Source: Singulisphaera sp045290345
GTDB lineage: Bacteria; Planctomycetota; Planctomycetia; Isosphaerales; Isosphaeraceae
Direction of reading: 5' to 3'
Assembly (NCBI RefSeq): GCF_045290345.1
Contig: NZ_CP155447.1
Location: forward strand, 4,154,001-4,218,000
Length of the DNA stretch: 64,000 bases
Position numbers and translations under genes: made by a program. Position 1 is the first letter of the stretch, and every line of letters starts with the position of its first letter. The notes below the pieces were generated by a model. It had not been told where the DNA came from. It saw only the letters and a program-made list of their open reading frames with translations, and did no database searches. Shown piece by piece: positions 53,373 to 61,372 of the stretch.

Positions 53373-54272
53373 ATGTCATCCAAGGGTCGAATGTTTGCCG
53401 GGTGTACCGTTGCGTTGGTCACTCCGTTTCGCAACGGCGAGGTCGATTATCCCCTCCTTCAAGAGTCCGTTGACTGGCACATCTCCCAGGGAGTTCCCGT
53501 CCTCAGCCCCGTGGGCACCACGGGCGAATGTCCGACGCTCACTCACGAGGAGCATGAGCGGGTCATTGCGACGGTCGTCGATCGCGCGGCAGGCCGTGCC
53601 AAGGTGCTTCCGGGGACCGGTTCGAATTCCACGGCCGAAGCTGTGCGGCTGACACGATTTGCCGCCAAGGCGGGAGCCGACGGGGCGCTGGTCGTCTCTC
53701 CCTATTACAACCGCCCGATGCAAGAGGGGCTCTACGCCCATTTTGCCCAGATCGCAGAGAGTGTGGACCTTCCGCTTGTCCTCTACAATGTTCCGGGGCG
53801 TACCGCACGGAACGTCGACCCTGAGACGATTGAACGGCTTTCCAAGCTGGGACCAATTGTCGCGGTCAAGGAAGCGAGCGGCTCACTCGACCAGGTGAGC
53901 GAACTCCTCGGCAGGACCGACCTCACAATTCTGTCGGGGGATGATAGTCTCACGCTCCCCATGCTCGCCCTCGGCGCCGAGGGGGTAATCTCGGTGGTGG
54001 CCAACCTCGTTCCACGAGACATGATGGCCTTGCTTACCGCGTTCGAGCAGGGAAACCTGGCCGAGGCACGTCGGCTCCATTTGAAGCTTTTTCCGCTCTG
54101 TCGCGATCTTCTCGCCATCGCTGCAAACCCCATCCCCGTCAAGACGGCACTCTCGTTGCTGGGCCGCGGCAACGGCGAGTTCCGACTCCCGCTCTGTCCT
54201 CCGGTAGAAAGCGCTCAAGAAGCCATTCGGACGAGTCTAACTCGCTATGGCCTCTTGACCGGTATTGCATAA
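53373..54272 (+). CDS. dapA: 4-hydroxy-tetrahydrodipicolinate synthase
   Basis: A 299-residue class I aldolase-type enzyme of lysine and diaminopimelate synthesis. The GTTGECPTLTHEEH loop, the catalytic Tyr in SPYYNRPMQEGLYAHF, LYNVPGRTARN and the Schiff-base Lys in AVKEASG are present, as is SGDDSLTLPMLALGAEGVISV. It starts at 53373 (MSSKGRMFAGC). It stands downstream of pdxJ and upstream of a 340-base gap. Confidence 0.95.
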   Translation: MSSKGRMFAGCTVALVTPFRNGEVDYPLLQESVDWHISQGVPVLSPVGTTGECPTLTHEEHERVIATVVDRAAGRAKVLPGTGSNSTAEAVRLTRFAAKAGADGALVVSPYYNRPMQEGLYAHFAQIAESVDLPLVLYNVPGRTARNVDPETIERLSKLGPIVAVKEASGSLDQVSELLGRTDLTILSGDDSLTLPMLALGAEGVISVVANLVPRDMMALLTAFEQGNLAEARRLHLKLFPLCRDLLAIAANPIPVKTALSLLGRGNGEFRLPLCPPVESAQEAIRTSLTRYGLLTGIA

Positions 54273-54615
54273 TTAACTGAACGGCCTAATTGATCGATCC
54301 AGAATGAGCTTTGGATTCGAGGCCAGCCGCGCTTTTATTGAATTCGGTTTGGCCTTCGGATCGTTTCCTCTTTCCGGGATTGTTTATCCTTCGACTGCAA
54401 TCAAGTTTTCTTGGTTGAGATTAGACGTACACTTCACACATCCTTCCCCCCTCGGTCGATTCTCGGGCGCACTCTGGCTCGTATCCGCACGAGAATGGAT
54501 GTTCCCCCCGTTTTCGACGGGTTCGTCTCTCCCGAGATCAATGGCGAGCTCAGTGTAGATGTGACGCACCCATTGATCTCGATTGTTTGTCCTTTTGACA
54601 CAAGTTGAGGTTTTC
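54273..54615. other. Gap between dapA and the ArsR regulator
   Basis: About 340 bases, AT-richer than the surroundings. I see no gene or clear hairpin. TTGACA at 54596-54601 lies too close to the ArsR start to act as its -35 element. Confidence 0.4.
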
Positions 54616-55014
54616 ATGGCACGCAAGACCGTCAAGCGATCAACCGCAGTGAGTGCACCGACTGAGACCCCGCAGGAGGTGTCAGAACCCGCCGTTCGTG
54701 AGCTCGCTCAGGTTTTCAAGCTCCTCAGTGATGAGACCCGGCTTCGCATTCTCTTTTATCTGGCGCAGAATGGTGAGCTTCACGTCACCGATCTGTGCAA
54801 CCGCCTCGGCCAGAGCCAGCCCGCGGTGAGCCATCACCTGGCCCTCCTGCGCGTTTCAGGGCTGATCGAAGCCAGGCGCGAAGGCAAGCACAATTACTAC
54901 AGCGTCCTGACCGAGCACTTCGCAGAGCTGTTGGTCAGCCTGTTCTCGGCCACCGGAGAGATGCCGCGAAAGGTTCGGTTTCACGACTTCACTCTCACTT
55001 ACTCGGGAGAGTGA
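54616..55014 (+). CDS. ArsR family transcriptional regulator
   Basis: A 132-residue winged-helix regulator. The helix-turn-helix runs from VFKLLSDETRLRILFYLAQNG through LCNRLGQSQPAVSHHLALLRVSGLIEARREGKHNYYSV, the typical ArsR pattern. The metal-binding ELCVCDL motif is replaced by ELHVTDLCNRL, which keeps one Cys, so metal sensing is doubtful. A basic N-terminal tail precedes the domain. ATG 54616 has TTGAGG upstream. The next gene downstream is more than 500 bases away, so it is probably transcribed alone. Confidence 0.9.
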   Translation: MARKTVKRSTAVSAPTETPQEVSEPAVRELAQVFKLLSDETRLRILFYLAQNGELHVTDLCNRLGQSQPAVSHHLALLRVSGLIEARREGKHNYYSVLTEHFAELLVSLFSATGEMPRKVRFHDFTLTYSGE

Positions 55015-55550
55015 GAACGATCAGGTTTGGGGCTTGTTCGAGCTAGGGAAAGCACTTGCTCGGCGTGCGGCGTCTCTCTCAATGACGAGGGAGGTCAAAG
55101 TGACCGAGCATGCTCGACCTTTATTTTTGGATGTCCTGGAGCGAATCGGACGAGCTCCAGGACAGCCGGGGCTCACGCTCTCGAACCCGCCACGTTGCAG
55201 GTGGGAGCAGAAAGCTCCTTAAGAGTCGGCTCCGCGAACGATCGTTTTCGGATCGCGAAGGGGTGGTTCGGCAAGCCTGACGCCTGCGATTGGGGAGCGT
55301 CCCGTTCCTCATCAAGGTTCGACTTGACCTCCTTGGCGGTTCGGTGCAAAATGCCGCTCGACATGGAGACCCCGTGTCTAGACGTCGTTGCAGGGTTTCC
55401 TGCGCGATCTGGACCGGGCCGAGCGGTCTGCAAACCAGGTCCTCTTGACGTGATCAAGGCGGACGTAGCAGACGCTCCCTCGGCGTGGTCGCCGGGTGTT
55501 TTCGACGATCTAGCGGCCGCGCCGGCGGCCAGTCAAAAGGAGTTGAACTG
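55015..55550. other. Gap between ArsR and OmpH genes, with one hairpin
   Basis: About 535 bases without a gene I can support. A perfect 10-base inverted repeat (GTCCTGGAGC at 55133-55142 with its complement at 55154-55163) forms a hairpin with an 11-base loop but no T run. The rest shows nothing recognisable. Confidence 0.5.
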
Positions 55551-56264
55551 ATGGTCGTCTCCTCTCGCGCGGTCGCGGCGGTCAGCCTTGGCCTGATCGG
55601 GGTCATGGCCCTGGCCAGCTCATCACAGGGACAACAGCAAGATGTCGCCGTTCGAAAGACGACGACCCAAAGCGCCGCAGGTCCTGCCCCCGCTCCGGCA
55701 ACATTCGGCTCGATCGATATGACGGCCGTCTTTAAGGGCTACGACAAGGTCAAGGTCAGCGGCGAAGAGTTCAAAGCCGCCGTGATGCTCAAGAAAAAAG
55801 ACCTGATGGGCATCATGCAGCAGATGCAACAGGAGTCGGAAAGCCTAGCCAAGATGACGCCTGGTAGCAGCGACGCTTTAAAAATTGAAGACAAGCTGAC
55901 CCAGCTCAAGGCGTCGAACGAGGCGGGTCGCGAACAGGCGGAACGCGAGTTCGCACTTCGCGAAGCCGAGATGCTTGCCACGCTCTACAAAGAAATTCAG
56001 TCGATGGTCACTCGAGTCGCCAAGTTCCGCGGCATGACCTACGTCCTGCGTGTCTCGAATGATCCGGTAACCGGCTCCGACCCTAACTCGGCGATGCGTG
56101 CGATCGAGCGGTCGGTGGTCTATGCGGATACGACGAACGACATCACCAAGGAAGTGGTTCAGTACTTGAACGCCGAGTACAGCAAGAGCAGGGGGGGCGC
56201 GACTCCCAAGGCGACCTCATCGGTCACTCCGAATCCGGCAAGCGTGAAGCCGGCCGGAAACTAA
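55551..56264 (+). CDS. OmpH/Skp-family periplasmic chaperone
   Basis: A 237-residue exported protein. The signal peptide MVVSSRAVAAVSLGLIGVMA ends near SSSQG. The Skp-like region (about 50-200) starts at FGSIDMTAVFKGYDKVK and continues in a long amphipathic helical hairpin (KKKDLMGIMQQMQQESESL through REQAEREFALREAEML), ending in FRGMTYVLRVSND. A Ser/Thr/Pro tail follows. A strong AAAAGGAG lies just before ATG 55551. Skp holds unfolded outer-membrane proteins. In many Gram-negatives it lies next to lpx genes, as here. Confidence 0.88.
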   Translation: MVVSSRAVAAVSLGLIGVMALASSSQGQQQDVAVRKTTTQSAAGPAPAPATFGSIDMTAVFKGYDKVKVSGEEFKAAVMLKKKDLMGIMQQMQQESESLAKMTPGSSDALKIEDKLTQLKASNEAGREQAEREFALREAEMLATLYKEIQSMVTRVAKFRGMTYVLRVSNDPVTGSDPNSAMRAIERSVVYADTTNDITKEVVQYLNAEYSKSRGGATPKATSSVTPNPASVKPAGN

Positions 56265-56485
56265 CATCGCGGTTCACCTTGAACCTAGCGACTCATGTCT
56301 CATTGAGGTCTTTGAAGATCTCTCGATGTCAACGCCAGGTCAGCACGTCACGCTCGAACCAATCGTGTTTGTGTCGCGCTGACCTCAGGTCGAGACCACG
56401 GGATCGGCTCTGGCAGGCGGAGTTCTGGACCGCGCCTGGGCCCAGTGTCTGACGAACCTCAAGGAAGAGGGAGCCGTCGAAGGCA

Positions 56486-57808
56486 ATGGTCACGACGAGG
56501 CGATTGCAGAGAACGATTGCTCGTGAAGCGGAAGTCCGCGGCGTGGGCTTCATCCAAGGGGCCGACGTCGCCGTGCGATTTCGGCCGGCGGAAGTTGACC
56601 AGGGCGTGGTTTTCGTGCGTACCGACTTGCCGGGTCGGCCGTCGGTGCCCGCTCATATTCGCCACGTCATCCCGCGGCAACGCCGCACGACGCTTCAGCA
56701 GGGCGAAGCCATCGTCGAGATGGTTGAGCATGTCATGGCGGCCCTTTCCGGGCTCCAAATCGACAACTGCGTCGTCGAGATCGATGCCCCAGAGACGCCC
56801 GGTTGCGATGGGTCGAGCCAGGCGTTTGTCGAGGCGCTTCACAGCGCCGGCGTTGTGGAACTCGATCGCGAACGCGAGACCCTGGTGATCGAGCGGCCGA
56901 TCACTGTTCGCGAAGGGAAGGCCATCCTCACGGCCCATCCAGGTTCCGACGACGGTCTCGTCCTCTCCTATCATCTCGATTACGGACGGCACACCCCGAT
57001 CGGATCTCAGAGCCTTTTCGTCAACGTCTCTCCGGAGACGTTCCGCGAAGATCTCGCCCCCAGCCGGACCTTCCTGCTGGAAAGCGAGGCCAAGGCGCTT
57101 CGCGCTGCGGGAATCGGCTCAAGGACGACGGAATCCGACCTTCTGATCTTCGGTCCGGACGGCGTGATCGGGAATCAGCTTCGTTATCAGGATGAGTGTG
57201 TTCGGCACAAGATCCTCGACATGGTCGGTGATCTCGCGCTCCTGAACAAGGACCTGAGCGGGCATGTGGTCGCCCACCGCTCGGGGCATCAGCTCAACGC
57301 CGCCTTGGTCCGGAAGCTTTGGGATGCCGTCAACTGCAAGGCCTCCCTTCAAGGGGGCGGGCAGGGCCGGCTCGAAATCAACGATATCATGCGGATTTTG
57401 CCGCACCGTTACCCGTTCCTCCTGGTCGATCGGGTCATGGAGCACGACCCGGCTCGTCGGGTTGTCGCTTTGAAAAACGTGAGTTGCAACGAACCATTCT
57501 TTCAGGGCCACTGGCCAGGCCGACCGATCATGCCTGGTGTCCTGATCGTCGAGGCCCTGGCCCAAGCCGCCGGCATCATGATCGCGGATTGGGTGGATCC
57601 GAGCGAACAAGTGGCTTTGATTATTTCGATCGACAAAGTCAAGTTTCGGAAAGCGGTCATACCGGGCGACCAACTTCGGCTCGAAGTGACAAATCTTCGG
57701 ACCAAGAGCCGCTCAGCCTACGTGCAAGGGGTCGCTACGGTCGATAATCAAATTGCGGCTGAGGCCAAGATTCGCTTTGTGATCGTCGACTCGGAACGCC
57801 CCGCATGA
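56486..57808 (+). CDS. Bifunctional LpxC-FabZ: lipid A deacetylase fused to hydroxyacyl-ACP dehydratase
   Basis: A 440-residue fusion. LpxC (about 1-285) removes acetate from UDP-3-O-acyl-GlcNAc, the committed lipid A step; zinc ligands lie in VEHVMAALSG and RHKILDMVGDLALL, with the catalytic His in VAHRSGHQLN. FabZ (about 300-440) dehydrates beta-hydroxyacyl-ACP; LPHRYPFLLVDRV and FFQGHWPGRPIMPGVLIVEAL are intact. The fusion is known in Bacteroidetes and planctomycetes. ATG 56486 was chosen; 221 bases separate it from the OmpH gene. It heads a lipid A set with lpxA. Confidence 0.95.
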   Translation: MVTTRRLQRTIAREAEVRGVGFIQGADVAVRFRPAEVDQGVVFVRTDLPGRPSVPAHIRHVIPRQRRTTLQQGEAIVEMVEHVMAALSGLQIDNCVVEIDAPETPGCDGSSQAFVEALHSAGVVELDRERETLVIERPITVREGKAILTAHPGSDDGLVLSYHLDYGRHTPIGSQSLFVNVSPETFREDLAPSRTFLLESEAKALRAAGIGSRTTESDLLIFGPDGVIGNQLRYQDECVRHKILDMVGDLALLNKDLSGHVVAHRSGHQLNAALVRKLWDAVNCKASLQGGGQGRLEINDIMRILPHRYPFLLVDRVMEHDPARRVVALKNVSCNEPFFQGHWPGRPIMPGVLIVEALAQAAGIMIADWVDPSEQVALIISIDKVKFRKAVIPGDQLRLEVTNLRTKSRSAYVQGVATVDNQIAAEAKIRFVIVDSERPA

Positions 57809-57903
57809 TTTGAGTGCGGGCGGAGTGAAGATGCAGTGCCTGGTTCGGTCTGGTGCCAAGGATGGCGCCTCCGACCCTCAAGGATTTGAGGATAATCGAT
57901 ATC

Positions 57904-58710
57904 ATGGCCACGCTGATCGCCGATACGGCTTGCGTTGATCCCCGAGCTGAGCTCGCCGACGATGTCGAGATCGGTCCTTACTGTGTGCTCGGGCCAGACG
58001 TGAGGGTCGGCCGGGGCACCCGTCTCATTGCTCATGTCTGCATGTTAGGGGTCACGACGGTCGGGGAGATGAACGTCTTCAGCCCGTTCACCGTGATCGG
58101 CGGCGATCCGCAGGACGTCAGCTACAAAGGGTCGTCGACTCGGGTCGAGATCGGGGACCACAACATCATTCGTGAGAGCGTCACGATCAACCGCGCCACT
58201 GAGAAGGAAGATGGGGTGACCCGCCTGGGAAGCCACAACTTCCTCATGGCGGGGGCCCACATCGCTCACGACTGCAAGCTGGGTGATCGAATCACCATCG
58301 CCAACGGTTCGATGCTCGGTGGTCACGTCCACGTCGAGTCGCATGCCAGCATTTCCGGGGGAGTGGCGGTCCACCACTACGCGACCATCGGCGCCTATAG
58401 CTTCGTCGGCGGCCAGTCGCGGATCGTTCACGATGTGCCGCGATTCATGCTGGTCGACGGCAATCCGTCGAAGATCCGCTGCATCAACGTCGTTGGTTTG
58501 AAACGTAACGGCGTCAGCATGGAAGGGATCGATGCCCTTCATGAAGCACATCGATTGATCTATCGCGCGAAAATGAGCGCGAAGCATGCGACCGAAATCC
58601 TCGAGTCGCATGGGCACCTCGTGGCTGAAGTGCGAAGTTTGCTCGAATTCATCCAGGCCCAGCAAGAAGGTAAGCACGGCCGGGCCCGCGAACGCTGGAG
58701 AAAATCATGA
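57904..58710 (+). CDS. lpxA: Acyl-[ACP]-UDP-N-acetylglucosamine O-acyltransferase
   Basis: A 268-residue left-handed beta-helix acyltransferase, first enzyme of lipid A synthesis. Hexapeptide repeats run from ADDVEIGPYCVLGPDVRVG to ATIGAYSFVGGQSRIVHDV, and the catalytic His is in GAHIAHDCKLG. A C-terminal helical domain (LIYRAKMSAKHATEILESHG) follows. ATG 57904 begins MATLIADTACVDP, the normal start. The stop overlaps the next gene by four bases, so the dehydrogenase is translationally coupled and probably in the same pathway. Confidence 0.95.
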   Translation: MATLIADTACVDPRAELADDVEIGPYCVLGPDVRVGRGTRLIAHVCMLGVTTVGEMNVFSPFTVIGGDPQDVSYKGSSTRVEIGDHNIIRESVTINRATEKEDGVTRLGSHNFLMAGAHIAHDCKLGDRITIANGSMLGGHVHVESHASISGGVAVHHYATIGAYSFVGGQSRIVHDVPRFMLVDGNPSKIRCINVVGLKRNGVSMEGIDALHEAHRLIYRAKMSAKHATEILESHGHLVAEVRSLLEFIQAQQEGKHGRARERWRKS

Positions 58711-59846
58711 CGCGCTCGCGAGTGGCAGTCGTTGGGGTCGGACATCTGGGCCAGCACCATGCCAGGATCTTATCACAGATCCCCGAGGTGGAGCTGGTTG
58801 CCGTCGCCGACTCACGAATCGAACAGGCTCGAAGTGTCGCCGAGAAGACGGGCACCCGCGCGGTGGCCGACTATCGCGAACTCCTCAACGAAGTCGATGC
58901 CGTCTCGATCGCCGTCCCCACGTTCATGCATCGAGAAGTGGCCGGGGATTTTCTGGCTCGGGGCATCGCCACGTTGGTCGAGAAACCGCTGGCTTCCAGT
59001 TCGGCCGAGGCTGAAGAACTCGTGGCGCTGGCCCAGGTTCGCCGCACCTTGCTCCAGGTTGGCCACGTCGAGCGATTCAATCCCGCACTCTCCGCCCTCG
59101 ACGGGCTGCCGATGCGGCCGAAATACATCACGGCAGAGCGGCTCTCGACTTATACTTTCCGCTCCACCGACATTGGCGTTGTCCTGGACCTGATGATTCA
59201 CGACATCGACCTCGTCCTGGCGATGAACCCGGGCCCGGTTCGATCGGTCGTGGCCGTCGGGGTCAGCGTCTTCGGTGGTCATGAAGACGTGGCCAATGCG
59301 CGGATTGAGTTTGAGGATGGATGCGTCGCCAATCTGACGGCCAGCCGAGCGAGCTTTCAGGCGATGCGCAAGATGCGCCTGTGGTCGGCGGAAGGCTATG
59401 CCATGCTCGACTTCATGACCAAGCAAGGCACCCTCGTTCGCCCCTCAGAACAGCTCCGGCGCGGACAAGTTGATTTGGCCGGCGTGGATCTGACGAACCC
59501 GGCAGCAGTCAAGGACCATCTGTTCGGCACGGTGCTTCGCGTCGATCAGGTCCAATCCGAGATCCAGGATCAGCTCAAACTCGAGCTGGAAGATTTCGTC
59601 CAGGCAATTCGTTCAGGCACGCCTCCGAAAGTGAGCGGCCAGCAGGGCCTCAGAGCGATGCGACTGGCCAGCGAAATTCTCCGAGCGATCCAGACTCATC
59701 AATGGGAAGGCATTTCCGACGGTCCGATCGGCCCGCACCATCTGCCTCAACCGCTCGCTGCTCAGAATAGCCTCTTGAAAGGGCCCTTCTCGTGGCGAGC
59801 CCGATCGGGTCGATCGACCACGTCCAACACTTCCCAGAATCAGTAG
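58707..59846 (+). CDS. Gfo/Idh/MocA-family dehydrogenase, GnnA-like
   Basis: A 379-residue NAD(P)-dependent oxidoreductase. The Rossmann motif is VVGVGHLGQHHARIL, the catalytic EKPLASS Lys follows, and GHVERFNPAL and DLMIHDIDLVLAM are in the C-terminal domain. It overlaps lpxA by ATGA. In Acidithiobacillus and Leptospira, gnnA (this family) lies with lpxA and the transaminase gnnB to make UDP-2,3-diamino sugar for amide-linked lipid A. No gnnB is adjacent here, so the assignment rests on family and position. A tail after residue 340 is low in complexity. Confidence 0.85.
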   Translation: MTRSRVAVVGVGHLGQHHARILSQIPEVELVAVADSRIEQARSVAEKTGTRAVADYRELLNEVDAVSIAVPTFMHREVAGDFLARGIATLVEKPLASSSAEAEELVALAQVRRTLLQVGHVERFNPALSALDGLPMRPKYITAERLSTYTFRSTDIGVVLDLMIHDIDLVLAMNPGPVRSVVAVGVSVFGGHEDVANARIEFEDGCVANLTASRASFQAMRKMRLWSAEGYAMLDFMTKQGTLVRPSEQLRRGQVDLAGVDLTNPAAVKDHLFGTVLRVDQVQSEIQDQLKLELEDFVQAIRSGTPPKVSGQQGLRAMRLASEILRAIQTHQWEGISDGPIGPHHLPQPLAAQNSLLKGPFSWRARSGRSTTSNTSQNQ

Positions 59847-59901
59847 CGTCCGCTCGCCACGTCTGGGTTGGTTCGTGGATGACAGGCGTGTGCTTATGTC
59901 C

Positions 59902-61368
59902 TTAAGCGAGAATCGCCTGAATGAGCTCGCCGTGGACGTCGGTCAGCCGGAAGTCGCGACCCTGGTATTTGAAGGTGAGACGCTTATGGTCGAGCCCGAG
60001 TAAGTGGAGAATCGTGGCCTGTAAGTCGTGAACGTGGACCGGGTGCTCGGTGATGTGAAAGCCGAGTTCATCGGTGGCACCGAGGGTGATTCCAGGCTTG
60101 ATCCCACCGCCGGCGAACCACATCGTGAATGCTTGAGGATGGTGGTCACGCCCCATGGTTCGACCGAGCGTGGCGTTTGACTCGACCATGGGGGTACGGC
60201 CAAATTCGCCTCCCCAGACGACGAGCGTCTCGTCGAGAAGTCCACGCCGTTCGAGGTCCAGGATCAAGGCGGCGGCCGCCTGGTCGGTCTGGCCGCACTG
60301 ATTTTTGAGTCCGCCGGCCACGTCGGAATGATGGTCCCACCCCTCGTGGTACAGGTTCACGAACCGGACCCCACGTTCGACAAGCCTTCGTGCCAGCAGG
60401 CAATTGTTGGCGAACGACGCCTTCCCGGGTTCGGCTCCGTAGAGCTGGATCGTCTCCTGGCTTTCGCCCGCAAGGTCCATCAACTCGGGGGCGCTGGTCT
60501 GCATCCGATAGGCCATCTCGTAGGCGGCGATCCTGGTCACGATCTCCGGGTCGCCTACGTCGTCGAGCCGCTTCTCATTGAGATCTCGGATGAGGTCGAG
60601 CGAGTCGCGCTGGAGCCGGCGGTCGAAGCCGGGCGGGTTCGCGACGTTCAAGATCGGGTCACCCGTGGATCGGAATGGAACACCCTGGTAGGTACTGGGC
60701 AGGAAGCCACTGCTCCAGTTGGCCACGCCCCCACTCGTTCCTCCCGCTGAAGAGAGGACGACAAATCCAGGTAGGTCCGCGGCGTCGCTGCCCAGGCCGT
60801 ATGTGACCCACGACCCCATGCAAGGGCGGCCGGGGAGTGATGACCCGGTGTTGACGAAGATTTGCGCGGGGGCATGGTTAAACTGGTCGGTATGCATCGA
60901 CTTGATGAACGTGATCCGGTCGACCACCTTGGCCAGGTGGGGAAGCATCTCGGAAAGTTCCGCCCCGGACTGGCCGTGTCGCGCGAACTTGAAAGGAGAG
61001 GCCATCAGGCTGGAATCCGGCCTGATAAAGGCGTACCGCTGATCCTTGACAATGTCGGCAGGGACCGGTTGACCGTCGTACTTTTGTAGCGACACCTTGT
61101 TGTCGAAGAGGTCGAGTTGGCTAGGCGCCCCCGCCATGAAGAGATAGATCACGTGCTTCGCCTTGGGAGCGAAGTGGGGCGGCTTGGGGGTGAGCGGATC
61201 GACGGCGAGTGGGATCGCAGCGCGCGATTGGGATTCGAGGAAGAGAGACGTCAGCGCAATCTTGCCGATCCCGACGCCGCACTCGCGAAAGAAATGCCGA
61301 CGAGTGGATTCGTGAACCAAAGACGCGGGCCGTCGCTCCGGGGTCGATTCGAAAGTGAACGGTTTCAC
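59902..61368 (-). CDS. DUF1501 domain protein with Tat signal
   Basis: A 488-residue exported protein of the DUF1501 family, related to the alkaline phosphatase/sulfatase fold. The N-terminus has STRRHFFREC, a twin-arginine signal, followed by GKIALTSLFLESQSRA. Family blocks include VIYLFMAGAPSQLDLFDNK, FIKSMHTDQFNHAPAQIF, VWGGEFGRTPM and GRDHHPQAFTMWFAGGG. A GTG at 61368 lies five bases beyond the stop of the PSD1 gene, with AAGGAAT upstream, so the two are co-translated. This pair is very common in planctomycetes, where many copies occur per genome. The substrate is unknown. Confidence 0.9.
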   Translation of the reverse strand: MKPFTFESTPERRPASLVHESTRRHFFRECGVGIGKIALTSLFLESQSRAAIPLAVDPLTPKPPHFAPKAKHVIYLFMAGAPSQLDLFDNKVSLQKYDGQPVPADIVKDQRYAFIRPDSSLMASPFKFARHGQSGAELSEMLPHLAKVVDRITFIKSMHTDQFNHAPAQIFVNTGSSLPGRPCMGSWVTYGLGSDAADLPGFVVLSSAGGTSGGVANWSSGFLPSTYQGVPFRSTGDPILNVANPPGFDRRLQRDSLDLIRDLNEKRLDDVGDPEIVTRIAAYEMAYRMQTSAPELMDLAGESQETIQLYGAEPGKASFANNCLLARRLVERGVRFVNLYHEGWDHHSDVAGGLKNQCGQTDQAAAALILDLERRGLLDETLVVWGGEFGRTPMVESNATLGRTMGRDHHPQAFTMWFAGGGIKPGITLGATDELGFHITEHPVHVHDLQATILHLLGLDHKRLTFKYQGRDFRLTDVHGELIQAILA

Positions 61369-61372
61369 AGTC

